Shown: positions 16,285 to 24,420 of the stretch, one piece after another
Position numbering within the stretch: position 1 is the first letter of the stretch
Layout of the letters: each line of letters opens with the position of its first letter
NCBI GenBank assembly: GCA_905212975.1
Contig: CAJMGO010000001.1
Coordinates: 149,968-213,967, forward strand
Reading direction: 5' to 3'
Length of the DNA stretch: 64,000 nucleotides
Source: CAJMGO01 sp900557305
GTDB taxonomy: Bacteria; Bacillota_I; Bacilli_A; RF39; UBA660
Made by a program: the position numbers and the translations under genes
The notes under the pieces: generated by a model
The model's input: the letters and a program-made list of their open reading frames with translations, nothing else
Told to the model about the DNA's origin: nothing
Database searches by the model: none

Positions 16285-18246
16285 ATGTATGTTAATAATA
16301 TCAAAATAAAAAATTATGGTTCAATAGAAGAACTTGAAATAAATGCAAGTTTAAACGAAGATGGTTCACCAAAGCCAATAATTCTAATGGGAAAAAACGG
16401 ATCAGGTAAAACACTTTTACTCTCTCAAATTATTCAAGCTATATTACTATATAAGTCTGATAAATATAATGAAATGCCTGAAAAAGATAAAAATCAACTA
16501 TATAAAGTAATGTCTACATCATATATAAAAAATGATAAAGAAGAGTCTTTTGTTTCTGTATCATTTAACAATAAAAAATATAACTATGTTGAAGTAATGA
16601 GTAAGAATCCAAATAATACTATTGAAAATAATAGTTATCCTGATTATACTTCAAAATTGAAAAATAATACTGACTTTAAAGGAACAGGAATGTATAACGA
16701 TAAAACTGGAGAATTAGACTATGATAAAAATGTATGTCTATATTTTCCTGTTGATAGACATTATATACCAGGATGGAAAAATAATAACTTAAAATCTAAT
16801 ATTGGAGCAGAAAATAAAATAATCGGCATAAATACAAGAAATGTATTATGTAATACAATACAAAATGATTTTGAAGGATTTATTATTAATTCTGTGGTAG
16901 ATCAATATTTATATGATCAAAAAAAATTTCTTAGAAATGGTGAAAGATTTTTAACAGATTCAGCAGGTAATCCGATAATTAATTATATTGGCAAAAATAA
17001 CAGTATAATTAATTTTATTAATAGTATACTTAGTGAGTTTAAGAATGATAAATATAACAGAAAAAGATTATATATAAGCAGAAAAGAAAACAGAAAAATT
17101 GGTGTAATGGGAATAAAAAATAATGGCGGTGATGAAGAAATTATTGACTCGTTTAGTAAACTTTCAACTGGCGAGTATTCACTATTATCTATGTTTATTG
17201 CTATACTAATGGATTATGACAAAACTCAATCTAATAATTCATTTAATTTCCAAGACATTAAGGGAATTGTTCTTGTCGATGAAGCTGAATTAAATCTTCA
17301 TATTGATTTGCAAATGAATGTTCTTCCAAGGTTGATGAAGAAATTTAAAAATGTTCAATTTATTATTACTACACAGTCTCCTTTTTTGATATATGGTATT
17401 AATGATATATATAAGGGTGCTTGTGATATATATGATATGCCTAAAGGAATTAAGGTTGAAAACATAATTGATTTATCCGAAGTAAAAAAAACATATGATG
17501 CATTGATTGAACATAATGAAAATTTATTTAGCTTAGTAAATCAAACAAAAAACAAAATTAAAGATTCAAATGCTGATTTAATAGTTATAACCGAAGGAAA
17601 AACTGATCCTATTTATTTAAAAATGGCTAAGAATAAATTAGTAGTATTAAAAGATAAAAAAATAAAGTTTATTGGATTAAAAACTGAAGACGCTAACAAA
17701 TATCAAGATGAAGGCTGGACTGCTTTAAATAAATTAGCAGAAGCATTGACTGTTGTACCTCAAAGTGTGCCTGTAGTATTAATGTATGATAGGGATGTTT
17801 TGATTAAAGAAATGCTAGAAAATAAATATCTTGAATTTTCTGAAAATATTTACAAAATGTGTATTCCTATACCATCACACAGAAATGATAGTAAAGATCT
17901 TTGTATAGAGCATTATTTTAAAGATAGTGAACTTAAACGAAAAGATGCTGAAGGAAGAAGATTATACTTAGGTAAAGAATTTAACAAAAACGGCATAAGT
18001 TATAAAGGAAATTTAATGTGTAAATCACTTGAAAAATGTGGTGCAGATAGTATAAAAATACTTGATGGATCAGGAAAAACTAAAATTTATGATCAAGGTG
18101 ATGAAGAACAAAAAAATTTGGCACTTTCAAAAATTGCTTTTGCTAATAATATAAAAGATGAAATAGAAAATTTTAATGATTTTAATTTTAAAGAATTTAA
18201 TAGTATTTTTTCTATTTTTGAAGAAATAATAAATATAAAAAAATAG
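16285..18246 (+). CDS. OLD-like ATPase with C-terminal TOPRIM domain
   Basis: A 653-residue protein. GKNGSGKT (about residues 36-43) is the Walker A, KLSTGEYSLLSMFIAIL (about 290-310) the ABC-type signature and GIVLVDEAELNLH (about 329-341) the Walker B, followed by FIITTQSPFLI, all typical of SMC/OLD-type ATPases. From residue 430 a TOPRIM-like nuclease domain follows: DLIVITEGKTDPIY has the glutamate and VPVVLMYDRD the DxD-type acids. OLD-family proteins such as P2 Old and GajA are anti-phage nucleases. Here the partner is a Fic protein, not a UvrD helicase as in Gabija. SD AGGAGGTAG is strong. It lies beside a decayed integrase, a usual place for defence cargo. Confidence 0.75.
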   Translation: MYVNNIKIKNYGSIEELEINASLNEDGSPKPIILMGKNGSGKTLLLSQIIQAILLYKSDKYNEMPEKDKNQLYKVMSTSYIKNDKEESFVSVSFNNKKYNYVEVMSKNPNNTIENNSYPDYTSKLKNNTDFKGTGMYNDKTGELDYDKNVCLYFPVDRHYIPGWKNNNLKSNIGAENKIIGINTRNVLCNTIQNDFEGFIINSVVDQYLYDQKKFLRNGERFLTDSAGNPIINYIGKNNSIINFINSILSEFKNDKYNRKRLYISRKENRKIGVMGIKNNGGDEEIIDSFSKLSTGEYSLLSMFIAILMDYDKTQSNNSFNFQDIKGIVLVDEAELNLHIDLQMNVLPRLMKKFKNVQFIITTQSPFLIYGINDIYKGACDIYDMPKGIKVENIIDLSEVKKTYDALIEHNENLFSLVNQTKNKIKDSNADLIVITEGKTDPIYLKMAKNKLVVLKDKKIKFIGLKTEDANKYQDEGWTALNKLAEALTVVPQSVPVVLMYDRDVLIKEMLENKYLEFSENIYKMCIPIPSHRNDSKDLCIEHYFKDSELKRKDAEGRRLYLGKEFNKNGISYKGNLMCKSLEKCGADSIKILDGSGKTKIYDQGDEEQKNLALSKIAFANNIKDEIENFNDFNFKEFNSIFSIFEEIINIKK

Positions 18247-18247
18247 C

Positions 18248-19359
18248 TTAGTCATCTTCTAAGCTATCTATAACAGAAACAACAGAGTCGAGGGCAGTAC
18301 TAAACATATGTGAATATGTGTTTAGTGTTTCCTCGATTTTTGTATGCCCTAAATATTTTGCAAATAATGTAACATTAGCACCATTATTAATAAGTAGTGA
18401 TGCATAAGAATGCCTAAAGTCATGAATCCTAATAACTTTTAAACCAGCAAGATTAGCTAGTTTAGTTCTTCTAAGTTATATATTAGAATCAGCTATAGGT
18501 TTAGCATCAGATACAGCAAAGAAATCATCATTAAATCCGTAATACTCTTTTTTATTCTGTTCATAGAGCATTTTAAGGCCATTTAACAAGACTTTAGTAA
18601 TGGGAACTATTCTTCTACTATCTCTTGCCTTAGTATTCGAAAATTCAAACTTTAAGTAGTTATTTCTTTGCGTTATTTGCTTATTAACTGATAATACTTT
18701 TTTATCAAAATAAATATCCTTCCAAGTAAGTCCTTTTAATTCTCCTTTACGAAGTCCATAGTAATAAAATATTTCAAATACACATTTTCATCTCAGATCA
18801 TCTTCATAAGAAATAAACTTTTTAAATTCATCATAAGTATAATAAGCCATTTCTTTTCTACGTTCATTAGGATCTTGGAACTTTGTCATTTTATTATATA
18901 CTGCTTGAAAGTTTAAGTTATGCCATTTAACACCAAAATTCAATATAGATTTAGGAAATTTATAAATATTATTTTTATATCTAAGAGATATATTAATTTT
19001 ATTTATCTCTCGTTTCCATTGCTCAAACTGCATGATATTAAAATCTTTCAATTTAACAGTAAAGAAGCATTCTATGAACTTTTCTTTATTATCATACACC
19101 ATACTTAGTAGTATCTTTCATTATTTCATCATTATGCATTCTAAATTCATCATATAAATCTTTAAATGTCATATTATTATCTTCAACTTTATCAGTAGAA
19201 GTAACTAAAAACATTCTTTCTGCATCAGATGCTTCTTTTTTTGGTTAAATATTTTTTAGATCTATATTGTTTAGTAGCACCAAATGCATCTTTATAGCTA
19301 AACTTAAAATACCAAGCTCTACCATTTTTAGTAGGTTTAGGATCTTTGTAAACTGCCAT
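18248..19359 (-). pseudogene. Tyrosine integrase with a frameshift and two stops
   Basis: Read on the minus strand from ATG 19359: an AP2-like integrase N-terminus (MAVYKDPKPTKNGRAWYFKF), then a frameshift near 19107 after TTKYGV, the core-binding domain (from VYDNKEKFIECFF), a TGA near 18787 after EDDLR, the catalytic start (FYYYGLRKGELKGLTW), a TAA near 18474 after PIADSNI, and the end IRIHDFRHSYASL, YLGHTKIEETLNTYSHMF. Catalytic R, HxxR, H and Y are all present, so it was once active. About 370 codons, the normal length. It converges with the ATPase gene, one base apart, and marks the island as a dead integrative element. Confidence 0.9.
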
Positions 19360-19487
19360 TATTTCACCAGCTTTCTTGTAGAAATCCCTAATTGGTGATA
19401 TAATTAAATACGAGAAATCTCCAAAATTATATTTATTATAATTATTAAAGTTTACCAGACCTTTTTAATTAAGGATTTTTCATTTTG

Positions 19488-19512
19488 ATCACTGTTCAAG
19501 CAGTGGTTTTTT
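19488..19512 (+). terminator. Weak hairpin between integrase and repressor
   Basis: CACTG/CAGTG with a 6-base loop and a following T6 on the plus strand. The stem is short and no plus-strand gene clearly uses it. Confidence 0.35.
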
Positions 19513-20035
19513 AGTCATAATATCTTTTAACTTGAACTGCAGAGCCAATAACTCTAAAGTCCTCATATTCAATAGTACCTTTTAAATAAGTAGTAGGTTT
19601 AAAATCACCACCAAGATTTAAAGGCATAACCATTATTCCATCATTTATAGTAATAAGTTTTCTAATTGTTACTATATCTTGCCCTTTTTCCATAACACAA
19701 TAAAATCCATCTTTAGTCATCTTATTTTGTTCTCTAAGTATTATATAATCATTTTGATGAAACTCAGGATCCATAGTATTATCAGGCATAATTAATCCAA
19801 AATAACTTTGTTTGTTCTTTATCCATTCTGGAGGTATTAGTTCTTCAACAACTTTAAATGCATTAGTTTTATCAGATAATATATTTCCAAAATATATTTT
19901 AGAAAAAACATCAACTATAACGGTGTCATCATTTAATAGATCATCTTCATCTTCAAGCATCTCTTCAATTAAATCAGATTTCTTGATAACAAAGTAATCA
20001 GCAATCATATTAATTTTTTCTACTCTTGGAAATAT
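19511..20035 (-). pseudogene. 5'-truncated CI/LexA-like S24 repressor
   Basis: The open frame extends upstream of ATG 20008 as FPRVEKIN followed by MIADYFVIKKSDLIEE, the last helix of an XRE domain, but the DNA-recognition part is lost at about 20035, where an hsdS fragment begins on the other strand. The C-terminal half is the S24 peptidase fold: GLIMPDNTMDPEFHQNDYI is the nucleophile region, with Thr where GDSM has Ser, and DIVTIRKL has Arg where the catalytic Lys should be. Self-cleavage is therefore unlikely even if the HTH were intact. It was probably the repressor of the element whose integrase lies next to it. Confidence 0.7.
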
Positions 20036-20453
20036 TTTAGTGTATGAACAACTAACACAATATATTGTTGAATCAACAAATTATAGTGACGCTTATAAAA
20101 CACCTGTTTTAACTGCAGGAAAGAGTTTTATATTAGGATACACTAAAGAAGAAACTGGGATATTTAATAAATTACCAGTTATAATATTTGATGATTTTAC
20201 TACTTCATCTAAATATGTTGATTTTCCATTTAAAGTTAAATCATCCGAAATGAAAATATTAAATTGTAATCCGGGGATGAATATAAAATTTTACTATTAT
20301 TTGTTACAATCTCTTGATTATGATGCATCTACTCATAAACGTTATTGGATATCTGAATCTGCTCAAATGACTGTTCCTTTTCCAACAAAAGAGGAACAGG
20401 ATAAAATTGTAAAAAATGTAGAACAATTATTAAATTTAATTGATCAAATATAA
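20036..20453 (+). pseudogene. 5'-truncated HsdS, type I restriction specificity subunit
   Basis: About 137 codons match the C-terminal target-recognition domain of HsdS. TPVLTAGKSFILGYTKEETG and LPVIIFDDFTTSSKYVDFPF are characteristic, and the end KEEQDKIVKNVEQLLNLIDQ is the conserved coiled-coil helix. There is no SD and no true start; the frame opens into the antisense of the repressor, so the first target-recognition domain and the central spacer are gone. HsdR and HsdM are absent from the window. It is a deletion remnant that can serve in recombination at most. Confidence 0.8.
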
Positions 20454-20519
20454 TGAATAAAATGTATTAATAATCAGACTGAAAGTTTTAAAAATATTTA
20501 AAAAATAGCGAAAAAATGT

Positions 20520-20525
20520 TATAAT
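20520..20525 (+). promoter_or_regulatory. -10 box before the 20594 unit
   Basis: TATAAT, with TTTAAA 17 bases upstream as a weak -35. The transcript would begin just before the leader hairpin at 20540. Confidence 0.5.
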
Positions 20526-20539
20526 AAATTTGGATAATA

Positions 20540-20578
20540 GAGTGTATTTCCTTTTTAAGATGGAATATGCTCTTTTTT
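20540..20578 (+). terminator. Leader terminator (possible attenuator) 16 bases before a start codon
   Basis: An 11-bp stem with two G-U pairs (GAGTGTATTTCC/GGAATATGCTC), a 10-base loop and T6. It lies between the -10 box and the SD GGAGG of the next gene. Confidence 0.7.
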
Positions 20579-20593
20579 GATTGGAGGTAGTGT

Positions 20594-21850
20594 ATGCATA
20601 AAATATACTTGAATGATAATGTAATTAGAAATTTTAGAAATACTATTAATGATTATATAGATTTTTCATTGTTAAAAAAATATAAAAATAATGACAATGC
20701 TTGGAATTCGATATGTGCATTAATGGATAGAATAGAAGATATTGTAATTTATCTTAATGAAAAGAAATTAAATACTGGAAAATGGAATAGATGTGCATTT
20801 GATTTCTTTGAATTTATTGAGCAAGCTGGAGTTTTAATTGAATGTATAGATGAATTATATAAAATATATGACATTAAACCAAGCAGGACAAAAATTATAT
20901 TTAAACATAAAGAAATAAATGAAAAATATTTATTAAAATTAAAAAAAGATAATAAAATAGCTAAAGTTGGAGATTCAAATTACTTTGAATATATAAGATC
21001 TTTAAGTTCGGTTCATCCAGGTAAAACTGATAGACATAAAGAATTTCAATTTGCAAACTTTGAAGTTAGTCCATATGTTGTATGGAACGGTGGTATCTAC
21101 GCATTAGATCCTAGATGTAATGGTGAAATTATATTAGTTACATATAACAACGAAACAGATCAAATGCTAATTAATAAATCTATTTATATAAAAGAGATAT
21201 TTAATTTTATAAAATACAAATATTATTCAATAAATTATTTAACAAAATATGTTAAGAAATATTATCTTGATGAAATTAAAACTTTAAGAGCCACCCCAAT
21301 AAGAAAAAGAAATGATTTAAAAAATAACCTTGAATATTTGAATAATTTAGTTAATGTATCAAAAAAGAGATGTCCTAACATAACGGATGAAATACAAGAA
21401 GTAATTGATATATTTAATCAGCAAATAACAAGAGAAGAAAATATTAATAAATACAATAAGTATTGCAATGCACTATTGTATTCAATGAAGGGAATTCATA
21501 GGCAACTTCAGAATATGGATTTTAATTGTGAATCTCCCATAGATAATCTTTTATTTAAACTTTTAGTTGGTGAAATTCATATTAAAAATAATGCTAAAAT
21601 GAATTATTCATATCCATTACAAAAAATATTAGACCTAAAGCTTGAAAGTTGTGATAAGGAATTTGCTTTGATTCAATATAAAACACTATTACCATTTTTT
21701 AATAAATATATCAAAGTAACAGAAGAAGATTTATATCAATTAAGTTATGAAGAACTGTATGTTTTGAGTCAAATAGCAATTTATTTGCATGAATTAGAAT
21801 ATAATGATATAGTCAATTTTTGCATACCTAATGATGAAGAATTTAGATAA
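20594..21850 (+). CDS. Hypothetical protein, possible defence gene, 418 aa
   Basis: Not assigned to a family. A large soluble protein, mostly helical. The best-conserved looking part is YIRSLSSVHPGKTDRHKEFQ (about residues 131-150), followed by FEVSPYVVWNGGIYALDPRC, with His and Arg residues that could be catalytic. No ATPase or nuclease motif, no membrane segment. SD GGAGGTAG follows a leader terminator, which would keep expression low until antitermination. It pairs with the 21871 gene 20 bases downstream and lies in mobile DNA between hsdS and an integrase-type repeat, so an abortive-infection type role is possible but only inferred. Confidence 0.45.
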   Translation: MHKIYLNDNVIRNFRNTINDYIDFSLLKKYKNNDNAWNSICALMDRIEDIVIYLNEKKLNTGKWNRCAFDFFEFIEQAGVLIECIDELYKIYDIKPSRTKIIFKHKEINEKYLLKLKKDNKIAKVGDSNYFEYIRSLSSVHPGKTDRHKEFQFANFEVSPYVVWNGGIYALDPRCNGEIILVTYNNETDQMLINKSIYIKEIFNFIKYKYYSINYLTKYVKKYYLDEIKTLRATPIRKRNDLKNNLEYLNNLVNVSKKRCPNITDEIQEVIDIFNQQITREENINKYNKYCNALLYSMKGIHRQLQNMDFNCESPIDNLLFKLLVGEIHIKNNAKMNYSYPLQKILDLKLESCDKEFALIQYKTLLPFFNKYIKVTEEDLYQLSYEELYVLSQIAIYLHELEYNDIVNFCIPNDEEFR

Positions 21851-21870
21851 TATAAAGAGGTTAGAATAAC

Positions 21871-22746
21871 ATGAAAAGAAGTAAAATAAAAGGATATATT
21901 AATGATCTAGAAAATAAAAATAAAAATTTTTCTTTTGATAAGTCAATAAAAATATTAGACATAAGTAATGCTGTATATATTGATATAATAGAAAAATATG
22001 ATTTTAAAAGTATAACAAACTATAAAAATTCAAAATATTTGTTTAAAGAAATCTCTAATGAATTAAATGAAATTACTGAATTATTAAGTAATAATAAAAC
22101 TTTAATGGCAGTGTGTTTGTTAAGAAATGTCTATGAGGAAATAATGTATATTATAGCAACATCTTATTGTGACAATTTAGATATAGACTTTATGACAAAA
22201 GCAGGATATTTTAAAGATATAGTTGCTGATAATTGTAATGAATTACTTGGAGATATTTATACATCAGATGAGATAAAAGGAATATATAGTTATTTATCTA
22301 AAATAACCCATGTAACTAATATCAAAGAAGCTGTTAGTTATTTATCAGGCAATAAAATAATAAAAGGATATATAGTTAATGAAATAAAATATGTTTCTTT
22401 GATAATAGAAAATCTGTATATTACATTTTTAAATAAAAAATCAAAGCTTGATAACAGCATGTGTGATAATATTATCTCTGTAGCTGGATATGTAGAATTA
22501 ATTAATACTATGTATTATGTGGCTAATTCAACAGGCGAAACTAAAAGAATAGAAAGTTACTTTTATGGAGAAAAGAATAAAAAATATCTAGAAAAGCAAA
22601 AGGAATTAATGATAAGCGATTTTAAAGAATTACAGTCAAATAAAGATGAATTATCTAGATCTATAAAAATTATTTCGAAGGAATTAGATAAACAACTAGC
22701 AGAAAATAATTACACAGAAATGGTAAATAAAATACTAAACTCATGA
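21871..22746 (+). CDS. Hypothetical helical protein, partner of 20594 gene, 291 aa
   Basis: Not assigned. All-helical soluble protein. MAVCLLRNVYEEIMYIIATS (about residues 77-96) resembles the R-x-x-Y/E helix of DUF5677-like and HEPN-like proteins, and a later YLSKITHVTN could give a distant histidine; this is a weak resemblance only. The C-terminal 70 residues form a charged coiled coil (KNKKYLEKQKELMISDFKEL and on). It follows the previous gene after 20 bases with SD AGAGG, and a terminator ends the unit at 22759. Confidence 0.45.
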   Translation: MKRSKIKGYINDLENKNKNFSFDKSIKILDISNAVYIDIIEKYDFKSITNYKNSKYLFKEISNELNEITELLSNNKTLMAVCLLRNVYEEIMYIIATSYCDNLDIDFMTKAGYFKDIVADNCNELLGDIYTSDEIKGIYSYLSKITHVTNIKEAVSYLSGNKIIKGYIVNEIKYVSLIIENLYITFLNKKSKLDNSMCDNIISVAGYVELINTMYYVANSTGETKRIESYFYGEKNKKYLEKQKELMISDFKELQSNKDELSRSIKIISKELDKQLAENNYTEMVNKILNS

Positions 22747-22758
22747 GAGAATTATAAG

Positions 22759-22786
22759 CAGTAGAAATAACACTACTGTCTTTTTT
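22759..22786 (+). terminator. Terminator of the 20594-22746 unit
   Basis: CAGTAG/CTACTG stem, 8-base loop, then TCTTTTTT. Confidence 0.75.
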
Positions 22787-22805
22787 AGGTACAATTTAGG
22801 TACAA
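22785..22805. repeat. Tandem decamers TTAGGTACAA
   Basis: Two perfect copies, 22785-22794 and 22796-22805, one base apart. They resemble the decamers at 2001-2043 in layout and in the GATAC/GGTAC core. Possible integrase arm sites, so this may be near one end of the dead element. Confidence 0.5.
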
Positions 22806-23147
22806 GAATACTAAAAAACCACGGTAAATGACGGTTTATGCCAATATAAAAAGGCCAATAAATAAAGGGCTTAACACCATTCAGCCTCTTCTAACTGAAG
22901 AGAGCATTTAAACGTGCTCTCATTTTTATTTATATTAAAGTGTTTTAGAACTATTAAGTAATTTTTGGTACACAAATTTAATATTGGTTAAAATTTTATT
23001 GAACGTTTTAATGAAAATTTATGCTTTTTCATTAATTTTGTTAAAGATATAAAACCTAAGAAATTGTTCTTTAAAATTTTTTTATGTGTATGATACTGAC
23101 AAATAAGAATTTTTTTTTGTTATACTATTATTAGTTGAGGTGCTAAG
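22806..23147. other. Gene-free spacer after the mobile island
   Basis: About 340 bases with no gene. A short inverted pair CCACGGTAAATGACGG near 22830 may belong to an attachment site. A terminator lies at 22900, and a poor promoter (CTGACA, 19-base spacer, TATACT at 23121) leads to the next ORF. The rest is AT-rich with nothing further seen. Confidence 0.4.
22900..22928 (+). terminator. Rho-independent terminator
   Basis: GAGAGCA/TGCTCTC stem, 8-base loop, followed by ATTTTTATTT. Confidence 0.75.
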
Positions 23148-23486
23148 GTGTCCGAGAGAGATTTAGATTCAAGTATAAATGATTATATTGAAACTGAAAC
23201 ACCTAAAAACTATGTAAGACAACAAGAATGGGATATGGCTATTGGACTTCAAGAAGTTGATAACTTAAAACCTTCTAAGTATTTAGAAAAGTTGTTACAT
23301 GAAAATGTTACAGGTGAAAAAACTATTTATGAAGTAGAACGTGAGTTAAAATAATATTATATAGAAAAGGATAAAACAAATAATAGTTTCTTAATTAAAT
23401 TCTATGAGAACTTATTATTAGGAAAGAATAATAATTTACATTCAAGAAATTTAATTGTAGAAGCATTATTTAATAAAGAAAATTAA
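23148..23486 (+). pseudogene. Fic-type antitoxin-like N-terminal domain, interrupted by a stop
   Basis: From GTG 23148 (SD TGAGGTG) 68 residues resemble the N-terminal region of a Fic subfamily: ENYVRQQEW-type and WDMAIGLQEVDNLKPSKYL, then GEKTIYEVERELK. In those proteins YY and the Fic core follow. Here a TAA at 23352 comes first, after which the frame runs on as YYIEKDKTNNSFLIKFYENL to 23486. That tail does not look like the Fic core, so the gene is both interrupted and rearranged, or the tail is a family variant. The 68-residue piece might still act as an antitoxin-like fragment. Confidence 0.5.
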
Positions 23487-23492
23487 AAAGAA

Positions 23493-23543
23493 GCGTTAGT
23501 ACAGGCTTATTAATTTAATAGGTTTTTGTATTGGCGTTTTTTT
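23493..23543 (+). terminator. Long-stem terminator
   Basis: About 19 pairs including several G-U, from GCGTTAGTACAGGCTTATT to the complementary arm ending TTGGCG, then T7. Confidence 0.8.
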
Positions 23544-23635
23544 AGTTGTAAATTTGATACTTATATATCTTATTATTACCCAAAAATAAAACTTTTAATA
23601 TTTTAAGAACTAAAGTATAAAAAAAATTAAAAAAA

Positions 23636-23678
23636 TTAGCACTCATCTATTGACAGTGCTATTAAAAAGTGATAGTAT
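23636..23678 (+). promoter_or_regulatory. CIRCE-like HrcA operator overlapping the hsp20 promoter
   Basis: TTAGCACTC, 9-base spacer, CAGTGCTAT (23636-23662) matches CIRCE (TTAGCACTC-N9-GAGTGCTAA) at 16 of 18 positions. The promoter TTGACA (23650), 17-base spacer, TAGTAT (23673) starts inside it, so HrcA would block polymerase. Confidence 0.85.
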
Positions 23679-23774
23679 TATATATGTAAGGTTGATAAAG
23701 CCTTATGGGTATTAAAATTATATTTGTGCTACCTTATAAAGGTGTCAACACATAGTGAAAGGAAGTCGATTAAT

Positions 23775-24188
23775 ATGATGTTAGTACCAAGAAATAATTT
23801 TGATTTGTTTGATGATATTTTTGGAGATCCAATGTTCTTTAAAAATGAAAGTAAGTTAATGAAAACTGATATAAGAGAAACAGATGATAATTATATCATT
23901 GATGTAGATTTACCTGGTTTTAAGAAAGAGGATATAAAAATTGATATAACTGATGGATATTTAAATATATCTGCTAAAATGAATTCTAAACATGAAGATA
24001 AAAAAGAAAAATATATAAGAAAAGAAAGATATTTTGGTGAATGTTCTCGTAGCTTTTATGTTGGTGATGACATTGAAACTGAAAGTGTAAATGCTACATA
24101 TAAAGATGGTATTTTGAGTTTGGAAATTCCAAAAGTTAAAGAGCAAGAAAAATTACCTGAAAAAAAATATATTGAAATTGGAGAATAA
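23775..24188 (+). CDS. Hsp20-family small heat-shock protein
   Basis: 137 residues: a short N-terminus (MMLVPRNNFDLFDDIFGDP), the alpha-crystallin domain from about residue 32 (DIRETDDNYIIDVDLPGFKK) with the A-x-x-x-(D/N)GIL-type motif YKDGILSLEIPK near 118, and a short tail. It holds unfolding proteins for refolding by DnaK. I take ATG 23775 after GAAAGGAAG; longer starts would enter the leader. The 5' leader is about 95 bases and contains small hairpins, which might add heat-dependent control. CIRCE upstream indicates HrcA repression. Confidence 0.95.
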   Translation: MMLVPRNNFDLFDDIFGDPMFFKNESKLMKTDIRETDDNYIIDVDLPGFKKEDIKIDITDGYLNISAKMNSKHEDKKEKYIRKERYFGECSRSFYVGDDIETESVNATYKDGILSLEIPKVKEQEKLPEKKYIEIGE

Positions 24189-24194
24189 TAATAT

Positions 24195-24232
24195 AAAGTC
24201 TATAAATCATTTTATAGACTTTATTTTTTTTT
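24195..24232 (+). terminator. hsp20 terminator
   Basis: 12-bp stem AAAGTCTATAAA/TTTATAGACTTT, 4-base loop, long T-tract. Confidence 0.9.
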
Positions 24233-24276
24233 ACTTTTTTTATTTTTAAATTGATATATAATGTATGTATGGTGAT

Positions 24277-24351
24277 TTGATAAAGTATTTAGACTATTTT
24301 CCGGGTAAAGTTGTTGATAATGATATTGATAATTTATTTTTTAATAAGTAA
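24277..24351 (+). CDS. Possible 24-28-residue peptide in its own transcription unit
   Basis: A TATAAT at 24257 is followed by GGTGA and a TTG at 24277 that reads LIKYLDYFPGKVVDNDIDNL and ends FFNK at 24351. An in-frame ATG at 24265 would lie at or before the transcription start. A terminator begins at the stop codon. Promoter, short ORF and terminator fit in 125 bases. It may be a small peptide or an untranslated small RNA. Confidence 0.35.
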   Translation: MIKYLDYFPGKVVDNDIDNLFFNK

Positions 24352-24380
24352 TGTATTTATATTATTACTTATTTTTTTGT
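24343..24380 (+). terminator. Rho-independent terminator of the small unit
   Basis: 10-bp stem AATAAGTAAT/ATTACTTATT, 11-base loop, then T7. Confidence 0.85.
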
Positions 24381-24420
24381 TATAAATATGATATACTATT
24401 TGTATTGCAAGGAGGTATTT

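Noticed and set aside
18248..19359. TGA read as tryptophan (genetic code 4)
   Set aside because: The integrase also has a TAA and a frameshift, and TGA is the natural stop of nrdD, tsaE and the 7164 gene, so the standard code holds.
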